NCBI RefSeq assembly: GCF_008065375.1
Contig: NZ_VJYI01000010.1
Location: forward strand, 310,001-374,000
DNA length: 64,000 nt
Source of the DNA: Nonomuraea sp. SYSU D8015
Lineage (GTDB): Bacteria; Actinomycetota; Actinomycetes; Streptosporangiales; Streptosporangiaceae
Reading direction: 5' to 3'
This document shows, one piece after another, positions 24,769 to 33,626 of the stretch. The notes below the pieces were generated by a model. The model searched no databases, had not been told where the DNA came from, and saw nothing but the letters and a program-made list of their open reading frames with translations. How positions within the stretch are numbered: position 1 is the first letter of the stretch; each line of letters starts with the position of its first letter. The position numbers and the translations under genes were made by a program.

Positions 24769-26343
24769 GTGGCGGAGGCAGCCGGGCGGCGCAGAGAGGT
24801 CATGGTCGTCCTGCCGGGGCTGATGCTGGCGATGGTGCTGGCGATGCTCGACAACATGATCGTGGGCACGGCCATGCCGCGGATCGTGGGGGAGCTCGGC
24901 GGTCTGTCGCATCTGTCGTGGGTCGTCACGGCGTACGTGCTGGGCACGACGGTCTCCACCCCCATCTGGGGCAAGATCGGCGACCTGTACGGGCGCAAGT
25001 CCATCTTCATCATCTCGATCGTCATCTTCATGATCGGGTCCGCGCTGTGCGGCATGGCCGGGTCGCCGCTGTTCGGCGGGCCGGAGGGCGGCATGGCCGA
25101 GCTGATCGCCTTCCGCGCGATCCAGGGGCTCGGCGCGGGCGGCCTGCTCGTGAACGTCATGGCGATCATCGGCGACCTGGTGCCGCCCCGCGAGCGCGGC
25201 CAGTACCAGGGCATCATGGCCGGCGTCATGTCGCTGGCGATGATCGCCGGCCCGCTGGTCGGCGGCTTCATCACCGACCACCTCGACTGGCGCTGGGCCT
25301 TCTACGTGAACCTGCCGGTCGGCGCGGTCGCGCTGGTCCTCATCATGATCAACCTGCGCCTGCCCAAGCCGAACATCACGGTCCGCATCGACTGGGCAGG
25401 CGCGATCCTGCTGTCGATCGGCATCACCGCGATGGTGCTGATCACGACGTGGGGTGGCAACGAATATGCGTGGGGCTCCTGGCAGATCCTCGCCCTGGCC
25501 GCCCTCGCCGTGGTCACGCTGGCCGCGTTCGTGCTCGTCGAGCGCAGGGCGGTCGAGCCGATCATGCCGTTGCAGCTGTTCGCGAACCGCAACTTCACGC
25601 TGATCTCGCTCATCGGCTTCCTGCTCGGCTTCGCCATGTTCGGCGCGATCAACTTCCTGCCGCTGTTCCAGCAGACCGTGCAGGGCGCCAGCGCCACCGA
25701 CTCCGGGCTGCTGCTCCTGCCCATGATGGGAGCCGCCATGGTCGTGTCGCTGTACGTCGGCAAGGCCATCACCAGCACCGGCAAGTACAAGATCTACCCC
25801 GTGCTCGGCGGCGTCGGCATGGTGGCCGGCATGTGGCTGCTGTCGACGATGGGCGTGGCCACCCCCGCCTGGCTGACCGGCGTCTACATCGCGGTGCTCG
25901 GCCTCGGCATGGGCTTCCTCATGCAGACCACGCTGCTCATCGCGCAGAACAGCGTCGAGCAGCGCGACATGGGCGTCGCCAGCAGCACGAGCACGTTCTT
26001 CCGGTCGATCGGCGGCTCGTTCGGCGTCTCCGTGCTCGGCGCGATCTTCAACAGCCACTTCCTGTCCGAGCTGACCGCCCGGATCGGCCCGCAGGCGGCG
26101 GAGCAGATCGCCCAAGGCGGCGGACGGATGGACCCCGCGGCGCTCGCCGCGATGCCGGCGGCGCAGCGCACCGGCCTGCTGGAGTCGCTGGCGACGTCGC
26201 TCTCGGGCCTGTTCTGGTGGGCCGTCGCGTTCGCGGTGGTGGTGCCGGTGCTGGCGGCGTTCGTCAAGGAGATCCCGCTGCGCGGCGGCGCGCCGGCCGA
26301 GGCCCCTCCGGCGGAGGAGGCCGTCACCCCGGCGGCAAAGTGA
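24769..26343 (+). CDS. EmrB/QacA-type (DHA2) multidrug MFS exporter
   Basis: The 524-residue transporter has about 14 TM helices. DHA2 signatures include LDNMIVGTAMPRIVGELGG (motif D1-like), WGKIGDLYGRKSIF (motif A) and FRAIQGLGAGGL (motif B), followed by a motif-C-like IAGPLVGGFITDHLDWRWAF. It should export hydrophobic or cationic drugs using the proton gradient. GTG 24769 follows a G-rich GGGGGG ribosome site. Control by the divergent TetR is inferred from the twin palindromes. Its last 20 bases overlap the convergent STAS gene. Confidence 0.93.
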   Translation: MAEAAGRRREVMVVLPGLMLAMVLAMLDNMIVGTAMPRIVGELGGLSHLSWVVTAYVLGTTVSTPIWGKIGDLYGRKSIFIISIVIFMIGSALCGMAGSPLFGGPEGGMAELIAFRAIQGLGAGGLLVNVMAIIGDLVPPRERGQYQGIMAGVMSLAMIAGPLVGGFITDHLDWRWAFYVNLPVGAVALVLIMINLRLPKPNITVRIDWAGAILLSIGITAMVLITTWGGNEYAWGSWQILALAALAVVTLAAFVLVERRAVEPIMPLQLFANRNFTLISLIGFLLGFAMFGAINFLPLFQQTVQGASATDSGLLLLPMMGAAMVVSLYVGKAITSTGKYKIYPVLGGVGMVAGMWLLSTMGVATPAWLTGVYIAVLGLGMGFLMQTTLLIAQNSVEQRDMGVASSTSTFFRSIGGSFGVSVLGAIFNSHFLSELTARIGPQAAEQIAQGGGRMDPAALAAMPAAQRTGLLESLATSLSGLFWWAVAFAVVVPVLAAFVKEIPLRGGAPAEAPPAEEAVTPAAK

Positions 26344-26644
26344 ACAACTGGTCGAGCGCGGTCATCTTGAACAGGCCGCGCAGGTAGGGCGTCAACGCCA
26401 CCACGGCGACCACGGCCTCGGCGTCCGCGGCGCGCTGGTGGAGGCCCACCAGCGCGGCCAGGCCGGATGAGTCGATGAAGGTGAGCGCCGACAGGTCCAC
26501 GTCGATCCTGCGGTATCCCTCCGCGAACGTCAGGGCCGCCAGCTGGGACACCGAGCCGTGGTCGAGATCGCCACTGAGCGCGAGCGCGACGGTCGTCGCG
26601 TCGGGCGCGGCGACCTCGATGCGCAGCGGCACCCTGTCAAGCAC
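26324..26644 (-). CDS. STAS-domain anti-anti-sigma factor
   Basis: The 106-residue single STAS domain has the phosphorylatable serine motif LTFIDSSGLAALVGLHQ preceded by YRRIDVDLSA. This class binds or is phosphorylated by RsbW-like kinases to free a sigma factor. GTG 26644 is used, since upstream sequence in frame does not fit the fold. The matching kinase candidate is 2.3 kb away on the same strand, on the other side of the TetR/MFS module. Confidence 0.85.
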   Translation of the reverse strand: MLDRVPLRIEVAAPDATTVALALSGDLDHGSVSQLAALTFAEGYRRIDVDLSALTFIDSSGLAALVGLHQRAADAEAVVAVVALTPYLRGLFKMTALDQLFTLPPG

Positions 26645-26714
26645 GCCACACAGCTTAGCGAGCCGCCGAAAATGGGAGGCGCGGGGGCGGGCGAACCCTG
26701 CACAATGCCGTCTC

Positions 26715-27644
26715 ATGCACGCCATCAGCCGGCCGCGGCTCCAGGACGCCGTCGCCATCCACGAGCTCGTCGCAGCCTACGACACCGCGGTCATCGGCCG
26801 GCCGGACATGACGCTGGACGACATCGCCGACGAGCTGGTCGAGCCCGGCTTCGACCGCGACAGGGACGGCTGGCTGGTCCACGACGCCGACGGCACGCTG
26901 CTGGCCTGGGCGTGGGCGTGCGCCAACGGCGACAGCGACCTGGTGGAGATCGAGGTGATCGTCCGCCCCGGCGCCGACGGGCTCGCCGGCGAGCTGCTGC
27001 GCACGGTGACCACGCGCGCCCGCGAGCTGGCCGCCGAGCGCGGCCACGACCACGTCACCGCCGACCTCGGCGTCTACCGCGCCGACCACGCCAAGCAGGC
27101 CCTGGCCAAGGAGCACGGCTTCGAGCCCGCGACCAGCTTCCACCGCATGCGCATCGACCACGACGGCCCCGTCGAGCCGCCGGCCCCGCCTGCCGGGCTC
27201 ACGCTGGAGACCGGCGAGAGCGACGAGGTGCGGCGGGAGGCCCACCGCGTCCAGCAGGAGGGCTTCGCGCAGCACTTCGGCTTCGTCAAGGTGGACTACG
27301 AGCCGTGGTACGAGCGGCGGCAGGCGATGAGCGTCACCGACTGGAGCCAGCTCACCCTCGCCCGCCTCGACGGGCGGCCGGCCGGGGTGCTCATCGGCAA
27401 CAACCAGTTCGTGGCGGACGAGGACTGCGGCTACGTGGCCACACTGGCGGTGCTGCCCGAGTTCCGGGGGCGGGGGCTGGGGCGCTTCCTGCTGAGCAAC
27501 GCCTTCGCGGCCGACGCCGCCCGCGGCCGCAAGGGCACGATCCTGCACGTCGACTCCAACAACACCACGCCCGCGCTGGGGTTGTACGAGTCGGCGGGAA
27601 TGCGTCAGGTCCTGGCCATCGACGTCTGGCGCCGCCGCCTCTGA
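26715..27644 (+). CDS. double GNAT-domain N-acetyltransferase
   Basis: The 309-residue protein has two GNAT halves, the arrangement seen in mycothiol synthase (MshD) and related enzymes. The C-terminal half has the acetyl-CoA site YVATLAVLPEFRGRGLGRFL and a following NNTTPALGLYESAGM; the N-terminal half is degenerate. MshD itself cannot be claimed without alignment. ATG 26715 begins MHAISRPRLQDA. It is divergent from the STAS gene with a 70-base gap. Confidence 0.85.
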   Translation: MHAISRPRLQDAVAIHELVAAYDTAVIGRPDMTLDDIADELVEPGFDRDRDGWLVHDADGTLLAWAWACANGDSDLVEIEVIVRPGADGLAGELLRTVTTRARELAAERGHDHVTADLGVYRADHAKQALAKEHGFEPATSFHRMRIDHDGPVEPPAPPAGLTLETGESDEVRREAHRVQQEGFAQHFGFVKVDYEPWYERRQAMSVTDWSQLTLARLDGRPAGVLIGNNQFVADEDCGYVATLAVLPEFRGRGLGRFLLSNAFAADAARGRKGTILHVDSNNTTPALGLYESAGMRQVLAIDVWRRRL

Positions 27645-27699
27645 CCCACCCCCGGCGGTTCCGGCACCACACGCCGGCGCCGCTGTCGTGCGGCCCGGC

Positions 27700-28977
27700 C
27701 TACACCCGATGGCGGGACAAATGGTCGAGGACCGACTGGTTGGCCTCCCAGCCGTCCGGGAACTTCACCGGCACCCCCAGCTGCACCGGCTCCGCCGACG
27801 GATGTGCGTCCAGCAGTTCGGCGATGCCGGCCCGGGCCACCACCACGCACGCGTGCCGGTGCCGTGAGGCGAGCACGCACAGCCGTCCCGCCTCCAGATG
27901 GAAGGCGGTCGCGTCCCGCCGTCCCGACAGCGGGTGCAGGACGATCGTCACGTCGTACTCACGCCCCTGAAGCCGGTTCGCCGTGTCCACGGTGATCTCG
28001 GCCGGGAGCCCGGCGGCGCGGATGGCGGCCACCTGATCGCGGTGGGCGGCTCCCACCGCGATCCGGTCCGCCGTCACCGGCCGCTCACCCTGTTCCGAGC
28101 TCGCCACCGCACCGCGCTGCAGCAGCCGTGAGGCCAGTAGCGCCACCGCCTGCACGGCCTCCCCGTCCGTACGCACGGTGTGCCGGTTCGGCAGCTCCAG
28201 CAGCGCCCACCCCGACCGGGCCGCCTCCTCCAGCGCCCGGTCGTGCACGGTCCCCATGCCGCCCGTCACCAGCTCCAGCCGCCGGTCCCCGGGCCCGGTC
28301 CCCGACCGGAACCCGGTGAACGGGTAGAACGCCCGCGACACCACGGGCGCGGCCGAGGCCGGCAGCCGCCACGACACCGGCAGCCGGTGCACCGGCAGGT
28401 CGGGGTTGTGCCGCAGCAGCACCGACACCGCGCTCTGCAGGGGATCCCACGACAGCCCCGACCACCGGTCGCCGTCCACGATCGAGAACGGGTCGAGCTG
28501 CCCCGGATCGCCCACGAACAACGCCCGCTCGAACAACCCCGCGATCCGCAGCAGCTTGTCCGAGCGCATCTGGTACGCCTCGTCCACGATCGCCCACGGC
28601 CACACCCGGTCGCCGATCCACGCCCACTTGTCGGCGGTGGCGATGACGATGTCCGGGTCGCCGAGGTCCTGGATCCGGGTGCCGAACCGGACGCCGGGCA
28701 GCTCCAGCAGCCGCAGCGGCGGCACGTACCCGCTCGCCGACAGCCGCCCCACGGTCAGCCGCGGGTGTTTGTCCGTGATCCTGGCGACCAGGTCGTCGAC
28801 CTGCTCGTTCGTCTGGGCGACGATCATCAGCGGCTCGCCGGTGGCCGCGATGTGCGCGGCCGCGCGCACGACGAGGGTGGACTTGCCCGCCCCGGGCGGC
28901 GAGTCGACGACCACGCCCCGGTGCCGGGGCAGGTCGGCCAGCACGTTCCCGATGACCTGCTCAGGGCTGTCGGTCAC
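27700..28977 (-). CDS. short SF1 (UPF1-like) helicase, last gene of a four-gene operon
   Basis: The 425-residue protein has motif I DSPPGAGKST (Lys32), motif II AIVDEAYQM, motif III LFVGDPGQLDPF, a motif IV-V region VDTANRLQGREYDVTIVLHP and motif VI-like LASRHRHACVVVAR. This is the order of superfamily 1B helicases, but the protein is shorter than most and has no accessory domains. It would move on single-stranded DNA or RNA using ATP. It follows the 478-residue unknown gene by 43 bases and shares an operon with a PD-(D/E)XK nuclease. GTG 28977 is the start. Confidence 0.85.
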   Translation of the reverse strand: MTDSPEQVIGNVLADLPRHRGVVVDSPPGAGKSTLVVRAAAHIAATGEPLMIVAQTNEQVDDLVARITDKHPRLTVGRLSASGYVPPLRLLELPGVRFGTRIQDLGDPDIVIATADKWAWIGDRVWPWAIVDEAYQMRSDKLLRIAGLFERALFVGDPGQLDPFSIVDGDRWSGLSWDPLQSAVSVLLRHNPDLPVHRLPVSWRLPASAAPVVSRAFYPFTGFRSGTGPGDRRLELVTGGMGTVHDRALEEAARSGWALLELPNRHTVRTDGEAVQAVALLASRLLQRGAVASSEQGERPVTADRIAVGAAHRDQVAAIRAAGLPAEITVDTANRLQGREYDVTIVLHPLSGRRDATAFHLEAGRLCVLASRHRHACVVVARAGIAELLDAHPSAEPVQLGVPVKFPDGWEANQSVLDHLSRHRV

Positions 28978-29020
28978 CGGTCTCCTCCGGCGTGGCGGCC
29001 GGGCCTTCCGTGGGTCGACG

Positions 29021-30457
29021 TCACGACCACTCCTCCTGGGCGTCCTCGTCGTCGGGCACGTACTCCTGCGGCGGCCCGCCGTGCGTCCACGGTGTGGCCT
29101 CGGCGTCGGGCAGGCTGGGCGAGCCCTGGAAGTCGTCGGTGAGCGAGGTGTAGCAGACCCGCTCGCCGATCTCGGGCACGGCCCCCGGCGCGGCCGTCTT
29201 GCCCCGGCCCATGCCCTTGGTGATCTTCACGGTGACCAGCCCTCCGTCCGCGGACACCAGCTCGGCGCCCTGGCCGCGGCGCTGCGGGGTGCCGAGCGAC
29301 GTGCCGGGCGTGAGACGGACCGGATCGTCGGTTTTGATCACCACGAGCGGGCGGAGCTTGCGGGAGCGGCCCTCGCCCTCGACGTTGTCCGGGACGGTCT
29401 CGATCACCTCGCCGGCGAACGCCTCCCCGGTGAGGCGGTACTCCGCCATGATCAGCGGATCGTCGTAGGCGCGCTGCACGTCGTACGCGGCCTGGGCGCG
29501 CTCCATGCGGGCCAGCTTGGCGGCCGCGGCCACCGCGCCGTCGCGGCGGGGCTGCGGCGGCCCGCCCTCGGCGATGCTCTGCGCCATGCCGCTGAACGAG
29601 CCGCGGTCCTGCTCCCACCGCTGCGCCGTGCTCGCGCCCGCCTCCAGGCCGCCCAGCAGGTCGAACGCCTGCCACGTGAGCCGCCACGTGGGCTCCAGCT
29701 GGGTGCGCAGCGCCTCGGTGACGCGCTCGGCCGACCCGCTCTCGATGGCCGGCGCGAGCACCTCCGCGTCGAACCCCGGGTCGGTCGCGGGCCCGGCGGG
29801 CGGCCAGATCAGCGGGTCCTCGGCGGCGTCGTCCGGCCCCTCGGTGATCCAGCCGAGCAGCGCGGCCAGGTTGGCGTCCTCGAGCGAGCTCTGCCCGCTG
29901 GCCCAGTGCCGCCCGAGCTCCTCGGTCGCGGCCAGCATGAGCGACGAGCCCGGGTAGGCGGCCCGCTCCGCGAAGTACGTCAGCCACCGCCCCAGCAGCG
30001 GCACCTCCTCCGGCACCGGATAGGGCCCGTCGGCGCGGCGGAAGCGGGTGGAACGGCCGAGAAGCCTGGTGAAGGCCACGCCCGCGGCGTTCGGGACGAG
30101 GAGCTGCGGAGCGTCCAGGACCCGCTCATAGGGGTCGGCGCCGCGCCGCTCGACCGTCTCGGTGTCGGCGAGGAAACTCTCGAGGTACGGCAGGAGCACC
30201 CCGGCCAGCTCGGCCGCCCAGGCGAAGCGCAGGTCGCGGTTGCGCGGCTGGGTCACCACGAGCAGGTGCGGCCGGTCGCGTTCGGTGCCGAGCATGGCGG
30301 CCAGCGGGGCGGCGGCCTCGCCGGACAGCTTCAGCGGGATGAACACCATCGGCCGCTCCGACAGATGGCAGTGCCGGACGGTCGCGATGGGCTGCGCGAT
30401 GCCCTCGTCCAGGGCCCGCAGCCGGGCGAGCGAGGTCAGCAGGCTCACGTCGGGCAC
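29021..30457 (-). CDS. unknown protein of the helicase-nuclease operon
   Basis: The 478-residue product has no recognised domain. The N-terminal 130 residues look globular (RPMVFIPLKLSGEAAAPLAA, HLLVVTQPRNRDLRFAWAAE), a helical middle follows, and the C-terminal third contains a beta-rich part (YRLTGEAFAGEVIETV, RPLVVIKTDDPVRLTPG) that could be an OB- or SH3-like nucleic-acid-binding fold, then an acidic tail. No TM or signal peptide. GTG 30457 lies 27 bases after the nuclease stop. Genetic linkage suggests it works with the helicase and nuclease. Confidence 0.75.
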   Translation of the reverse strand: MPDVSLLTSLARLRALDEGIAQPIATVRHCHLSERPMVFIPLKLSGEAAAPLAAMLGTERDRPHLLVVTQPRNRDLRFAWAAELAGVLLPYLESFLADTETVERRGADPYERVLDAPQLLVPNAAGVAFTRLLGRSTRFRRADGPYPVPEEVPLLGRWLTYFAERAAYPGSSLMLAATEELGRHWASGQSSLEDANLAALLGWITEGPDDAAEDPLIWPPAGPATDPGFDAEVLAPAIESGSAERVTEALRTQLEPTWRLTWQAFDLLGGLEAGASTAQRWEQDRGSFSGMAQSIAEGGPPQPRRDGAVAAAAKLARMERAQAAYDVQRAYDDPLIMAEYRLTGEAFAGEVIETVPDNVEGEGRSRKLRPLVVIKTDDPVRLTPGTSLGTPQRRGQGAELVSADGGLVTVKITKGMGRGKTAAPGAVPEIGERVCYTSLTDDFQGSPSLPDAEATPWTHGGPPQEYVPDDEDAQEEWS

Positions 30458-30484
30458 CCCCGTGGGGTCAGCGGGCTCACGTGT

Positions 30485-31621
30485 TCACACACCTTCGAGG
30501 CATTCCGCGCGGAGGCGTTCGGCGTTGCGGAGCAGCCGGGCGATCTCCTCCTGGCCCTCGGCCGGATCCCGCACGCCGTCGGCCAGGCCCAGCGCCTCGG
30601 CCACCGAGGCGACCCCGCCCAGCTCGTCGCGCACCTGCCGGCCGAGCAGGTCGGACGCGCCCTCCTGGCGGGCCTCGTCGCGGCAGAAGAAGCACAGGTC
30701 GCAGGTGGACAGGCAGTCGGGCGCGTACCGTGCGGTGGTCCTGCGCAGCGCGTCGGCCAGCTCGGCGACCGGCCTGGTGGGCCGGCCGTCGTCGTCAGGC
30801 CGCAGGTCGAAGGTGAGATCGTCGGGCAGCCCCGCCAGCAGCCGGTCGAGCGTGGTCATCCTGGTGAGCTGACGCCGCAGCACGGCCAGTTGCCTGCGCA
30901 CGTCGACCAGGGTCGCGACCGGGCGGTTGGCGAAGTTCTCCGGGCAGACCAGCACCACGTCGTGGGAGACCCGCAGCGGGTCGTGGCCCAGCTCCTCCAG
31001 CAGGGTGCGCAGCGCCAGCACGTAGACCGCGGCCTGCCGGGCCGCCGCGGCCACCGCCGACGGGTCGGCCTGCCCGTCGATCACCGGGAACGACTTGATC
31101 TCCACGATGTGGAAGCGGCCGCCGAGCTGGAAGGCCACCACGTCCGGCTCCAGGTAGGCGGTGTGGCCGGCGATCTCGAGGGTGAGCAGCGGGTGGTCGT
31201 AGAGCGTGCCGGCGTCCTCGGCGCCGCGCGCCGCCCGGTCGATGAGGGTGCGGGTGTGGGCGTGGCGCAGGTGGGCGCCGACGTTCTCGACGTCGTGGTA
31301 GGCCACCTCGGCGACCGGCAGCTCCAGCAGCTCGCGCAGCATCCGCAGCAGCTCCGCGCACCCGTCGGCCTTGACCAGCGCCTCGAACACGTTGCCGCGC
31401 GTGATCGCGAACGGCGACTGCCCGAACGGCGCGGGGAACCCCAGGTGCCGGGCCGCGGCGTCCTTGTCGACGCCGGCGCCGTCCATGAGGGCGCGGCGGG
31501 CGCAGCCGGGGTTGGCGGCCAGGGCCGCTATGGCGCGGGCGTCGTGCGGCCGCGGCGGCGTCGTGCCCCGCAGCGCGTCGAGCCTGTGCACGTGGTCGCC
31601 TTCGCGCTTCAAGCCGCTCAC
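30485..31621 (-). CDS. PD-(D/E)XK nuclease with Cas4/AddB-like Fe-S cysteines
   Basis: The 378-residue protein has the nuclease core AYLEPDVVAFQLGG and FHIVEIKSF (Asp160, Glu174, Lys176) and, outside it, Cys40 (NPGCARRAL) plus Cys303, Cys307, Cys310 and Cys313 in CLSTCDLCFFC. One N-terminal and several C-terminal cysteines flanking the nuclease fold is the arrangement that pins a 4Fe-4S cluster in Cas4 and AddB. It should cut single-stranded DNA ends. No CRISPR array or cas1/cas2 is in the window. GTG 31621 overlaps the upstream gene stop by four bases. Confidence 0.85.
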   Translation of the reverse strand: MSGLKREGDHVHRLDALRGTTPPRPHDARAIAALAANPGCARRALMDGAGVDKDAAARHLGFPAPFGQSPFAITRGNVFEALVKADGCAELLRMLRELLELPVAEVAYHDVENVGAHLRHAHTRTLIDRAARGAEDAGTLYDHPLLTLEIAGHTAYLEPDVVAFQLGGRFHIVEIKSFPVIDGQADPSAVAAAARQAAVYVLALRTLLEELGHDPLRVSHDVVLVCPENFANRPVATLVDVRRQLAVLRRQLTRMTTLDRLLAGLPDDLTFDLRPDDDGRPTRPVAELADALRRTTARYAPDCLSTCDLCFFCRDEARQEGASDLLGRQVRDELGGVASVAEALGLADGVRDPAEGQEEIARLLRNAERLRAECLEGV

Positions 31622-32394
31622 TTGGCGTACTCCTTCTTGATCGTGCTCAGCGTAGCGGCGCCGAACAGCCGGGCTGCGTCATCCAGCTGTGCGGCGGCGC
31701 GTCGCGCCAGCTCGGCGCGGTCGCGCGTGTCGCGCTCGGCGTGCACGGCGAGCTCGGCGCGGGCGGCCTCGATCACCCGCCGCGGGTCGGGCGGGCCCAG
31801 GGAGCCGCCGGTGGCGCCGGGGATGTTCCTGGCCATCCGGACGAGTAACCGGGCCGCCCGCTCGTCCCGGGAGTCGGGCTCGTGCGAGGCCACCGCGATG
31901 GCGCAGGTCAGGAAGTCGACGCGGGGGCTGAGCGGGCCGACCACGCGCCGCTCCAGCGGCCAGGTGCTGAGCGTGAGCAGGCCGCGGGCGGGGGAGAGGC
32001 GGTCGGTCAGCGCCGCGCACAGGTAGTACGGGCGTCCGTACGGGGCGGACCGGAACGAGCGCTCCTCGTCCCTGCGCAGGCTGGTGAGCCGGCTGCTGCG
32101 GATCGTGCCGCCGTGGAACGCCTCGCTGACGGCCACGATGAGGCGGGGCTGCGCCGTCGCCCCGAGCAGGCGCAGCCCCTGATGGACCTGCTCGCGCACG
32201 GTGACCAGCGGGGGCGGCTCAGGCGCGGCCTGCGGCTGCTCGCCGCTCACCAGGGCGTCCCAGGCGCGCTCGGCGGTGCGGAGCTCGGCCCGCATCGTCC
32301 GCGCCGTGGCGGCGTCCCGGGCCCGCATGGCCGTGCGCACGCCGGCCCGCAGCTCGTCGATCCGGCGCTCGAGATCGTCCAGCCGGTCACTCAT
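31618..32394 (-). CDS. coiled-coil protein heading the helicase-nuclease operon
   Basis: The 258-residue protein begins with a coiled coil (DDLERRIDELRAGVRTAMRA, residues 4-48), has a central globular part (LLGATAQPRLIVAVSEAFHG and a Cys-containing VDFLTCAIAVASHEP) and ends in another helical stretch. No known family is seen. It is the first gene of the four, with ATG at 32394 and its stop overlapping the nuclease start, so they are made together. It may be a sensor, adaptor or small effector for the nuclease and helicase. Confidence 0.75.
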   Translation of the reverse strand: MSDRLDDLERRIDELRAGVRTAMRARDAATARTMRAELRTAERAWDALVSGEQPQAAPEPPPLVTVREQVHQGLRLLGATAQPRLIVAVSEAFHGGTIRSSRLTSLRRDEERSFRSAPYGRPYYLCAALTDRLSPARGLLTLSTWPLERRVVGPLSPRVDFLTCAIAVASHEPDSRDERAARLLVRMARNIPGATGGSLGPPDPRRVIEAARAELAVHAERDTRDRAELARRAAAQLDDAARLFGAATLSTIKKEYAK

Positions 32395-32546
32395 GCCGCG
32401 AGGCTACCAGCAGTCCCAGCATTTTCCAGTAATTTCGCGACATCGTCGCAAGGCTGTGATCTACAGCGTAAAGGCGCTCGGTCTCATGAAGCTCGGCGTC
32501 GCCGCGTTCGACGAGCGCGTGGGTGACCCGGCGCGGCGGGACGCCG

Positions 32547-33515
32547 TCACCACATGGTCCTCGGCGGCAGGACCGGCGCCGTCGCCCGGGCGCGCCGGAG
32601 GGGGATCCACCGCAGCAGGAGCAGGGTCAGCCCGATCAGCCCGTCCACGGCGAGCAGGCCCCAGCTCAGCATGGTGAACGCGTGCACCTGCGCCTGGGTG
32701 ACGCCGGGCAGCTCGCCCAGCCGGGCGATCGACGCCCACTGGTCCTGCGTGCCGGTCAGGAGCAGCGTCAGCCACACCGCGATGACCTGCGAGGCGTCCC
32801 AGAGGGCGTGCAGAAGGACCACCGCGATGTACCAGCCGAGCAGCTCCGTCCGCGGCCGGGGCCGTCCGTTCGGGCTGCGTGCGGCGGTCGCGAACAGGAC
32901 GCCGCCCAGCAGCGCGGTCCACAGCCCGTGCCCGACGGGGGCGAGCACCGCGCGCAGAGCCTCGGTCTCGACCAGGTTGAGCAGCGACAGGCCGCGGGAG
33001 GTGAACAGCGCGTTGAAGGCGTATCCGGCGCTCTCGAGCGCGGCGAAGCCGAAGCCCACGGCCGCGCCGAGCACCATGCCGTCGCGCGCGGTGTAGAAGG
33101 GCAGGCGCCGGGCGACCAGCCACAACGCGGCCAGCTTGACGCCCTCCTCGATCAGGCCGACGGCAGGGTAGGCCCAGCCCGACGCGTGCGTCAGGAACGC
33201 CGACTCCAGGAGCGAGGCGCCCAGGACGCCCAGCACGCCGCCGTACACGAACGCGGTGAAGACGCGCTGGGCGGTGATCACGGCGTCGCCGTGCCGGAAC
33301 GCGAAGGCGACGAACGTGACCGGGACCAGGAAGCTGCCGACCAGGATGATCGTCGGGACCAGATTCGTGTTGCCGGTGACGAACGTGACGACCACGGTCG
33401 CCACCCACAGCACCGACCCGCCGAGGAAGATCCGGATCCAGCTCGGGCCGGAACGCGGCCGTCCGATCGAAGGGTGGGGCACGAGGTCGGCAGGGGGGAT
33501 CGACAATGACTGCAC
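32547..33515 (-). CDS. PrsW-family intramembrane metalloprotease
   Basis: The 322-residue polytopic protein has the family zinc-site motif GLIEEGVKLAALWL in a membrane helix, GFGFAALESAGYAFNA, and later VGHGLWTALLG and LLHALWDAS with further His ligands. PrsW-type proteases cleave membrane proteins, classically anti-sigma factors such as RsiW. GTG 33515. No obvious anti-sigma substrate is adjacent; the CHASE3 kinase upstream is the nearest membrane signalling protein. Confidence 0.88.
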   Translation of the reverse strand: MQSLSIPPADLVPHPSIGRPRSGPSWIRIFLGGSVLWVATVVVTFVTGNTNLVPTIILVGSFLVPVTFVAFAFRHGDAVITAQRVFTAFVYGGVLGVLGASLLESAFLTHASGWAYPAVGLIEEGVKLAALWLVARRLPFYTARDGMVLGAAVGFGFAALESAGYAFNALFTSRGLSLLNLVETEALRAVLAPVGHGLWTALLGGVLFATAARSPNGRPRPRTELLGWYIAVVLLHALWDASQVIAVWLTLLLTGTQDQWASIARLGELPGVTQAQVHAFTMLSWGLLAVDGLIGLTLLLLRWIPLRRARATAPVLPPRTMW

Positions 33516-33626
33516 CGCAGGCTCCTTCCGGGAGGCTTCCCGCCCAGGATGTGCGCTGCAGGCCGTCGCTGTCGTCCTGGCCAGCGGCCATTCCGGCTAC
33601 CTGCTGGCTGGAATCCCGGCGTCCGG

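Noticed and set aside
30485..31621. The Cas4-like nuclease was considered as part of a CRISPR adaptation module.
   Set aside because: No repeats, cas1 or cas2 exist in the window, and the neighbours are a helicase and unknown proteins.
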